DNA of 7,166 bases from Phyllobacteriaceae bacterium (lineage in GTDB: Bacteria; Pseudomonadota; Alphaproteobacteria; Rhizobiales; Ancalomicrobiaceae). Every line of letters begins with the position of its first letter. The first letter of the stretch is position 1. The DNA lies in NCBI GenBank assembly GCA_012517025.1, contig JAAYVT010000415.1:1-7166 (forward strand), written 5' to 3'. Below the pieces are notes generated by a model. That model did no database searches and was not told where the DNA came from. It saw only the letters and a list, made by a program, of their open reading frames with translations. Shown here one piece after another: positions 7,145 through 7,166 of this stretch. Position numbers and translations under genes: made by a program.

Positions 7145-7166
7145 ATGAACGCCCCCTTCAATCTCC
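7145..7166 (+). CDS. hyfG: Start of the next operon gene, probably hydrogenase-4 large subunit (3' partial)
   Basis: Only seven full codons are visible (M-N-A-P-F-N-L), with a GGAG site 9 bases upstream. Nothing in these residues identifies the protein. The call rests on position: in known Hyf operons hyfF is followed by hyfG, which encodes the fusion of a NuoC-like domain with the [NiFe] catalytic large subunit. The Ni-binding cysteines that would prove it lie far outside the window. Confidence 0.55.

Overview
The window is a slice from the middle of one operon, all on the + strand. It encodes the electron-input ferredoxin subunit and the whole membrane arm of a group 4 (complex I-like) [NiFe] hydrogenase of the hydrogenase-4 / formate hydrogenlyase-2 (Hyf) type. 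The order is hyfA (5' end missing), hyfB, hyfC, hyfD, hyfE, hyfF, then the first codons of a gene that synteny makes the hyfG large subunit. Five genes are complete. Their lengths (668, 312, 479, 217 and 526 aa) are close to those of the E. coli Hyf subunits as I remember them.

Layout: 2-454 hyfA C-terminal 150 residues; 457-2463 hyfB; 2475-3413 hyfC; 3433-4872 hyfD; 4886-5539 hyfE; 5536-7116 hyfF; 7145-7166 start of the next gene. Spacers are 2, 11, 19 and 13 bases, then a 4-base overlap, then 28 bases. Almost every base is coding. I see no promoter, terminator, RNA gene, repeat, mobile element or CRISPR, so the operon promoter and its end must lie outside the window.

How the parts work together (family knowledge): HyfA carries electrons through [4Fe-4S] clusters between a partner dehydrogenase (formate dehydrogenase H in E. 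coli) and the hydrogenase module HyfG/HyfI. HyfC (NuoH-like) anchors that module to the membrane. HyfB, HyfD and HyfF are three Mrp/NuoL-M-N-like antiporter modules and HyfE is a small NuoK-like linker. H2 evolution or uptake could therefore be coupled to ion movement. The presence of hyfD, hyfE and hyfF separates this from the simpler Hyc (FHL-1) complex, which has one antiporter-like subunit.

Organism: the DNA is very GC-rich, with third codon positions almost always G or C, and the ribosome-binding sites are GGAG-like. This fits a high-GC proteobacterium, and my guess is an alphaproteobacterium. That is inference from composition only. No catalytic Ni-binding residues can be checked, because the large subunit lies past the right edge.
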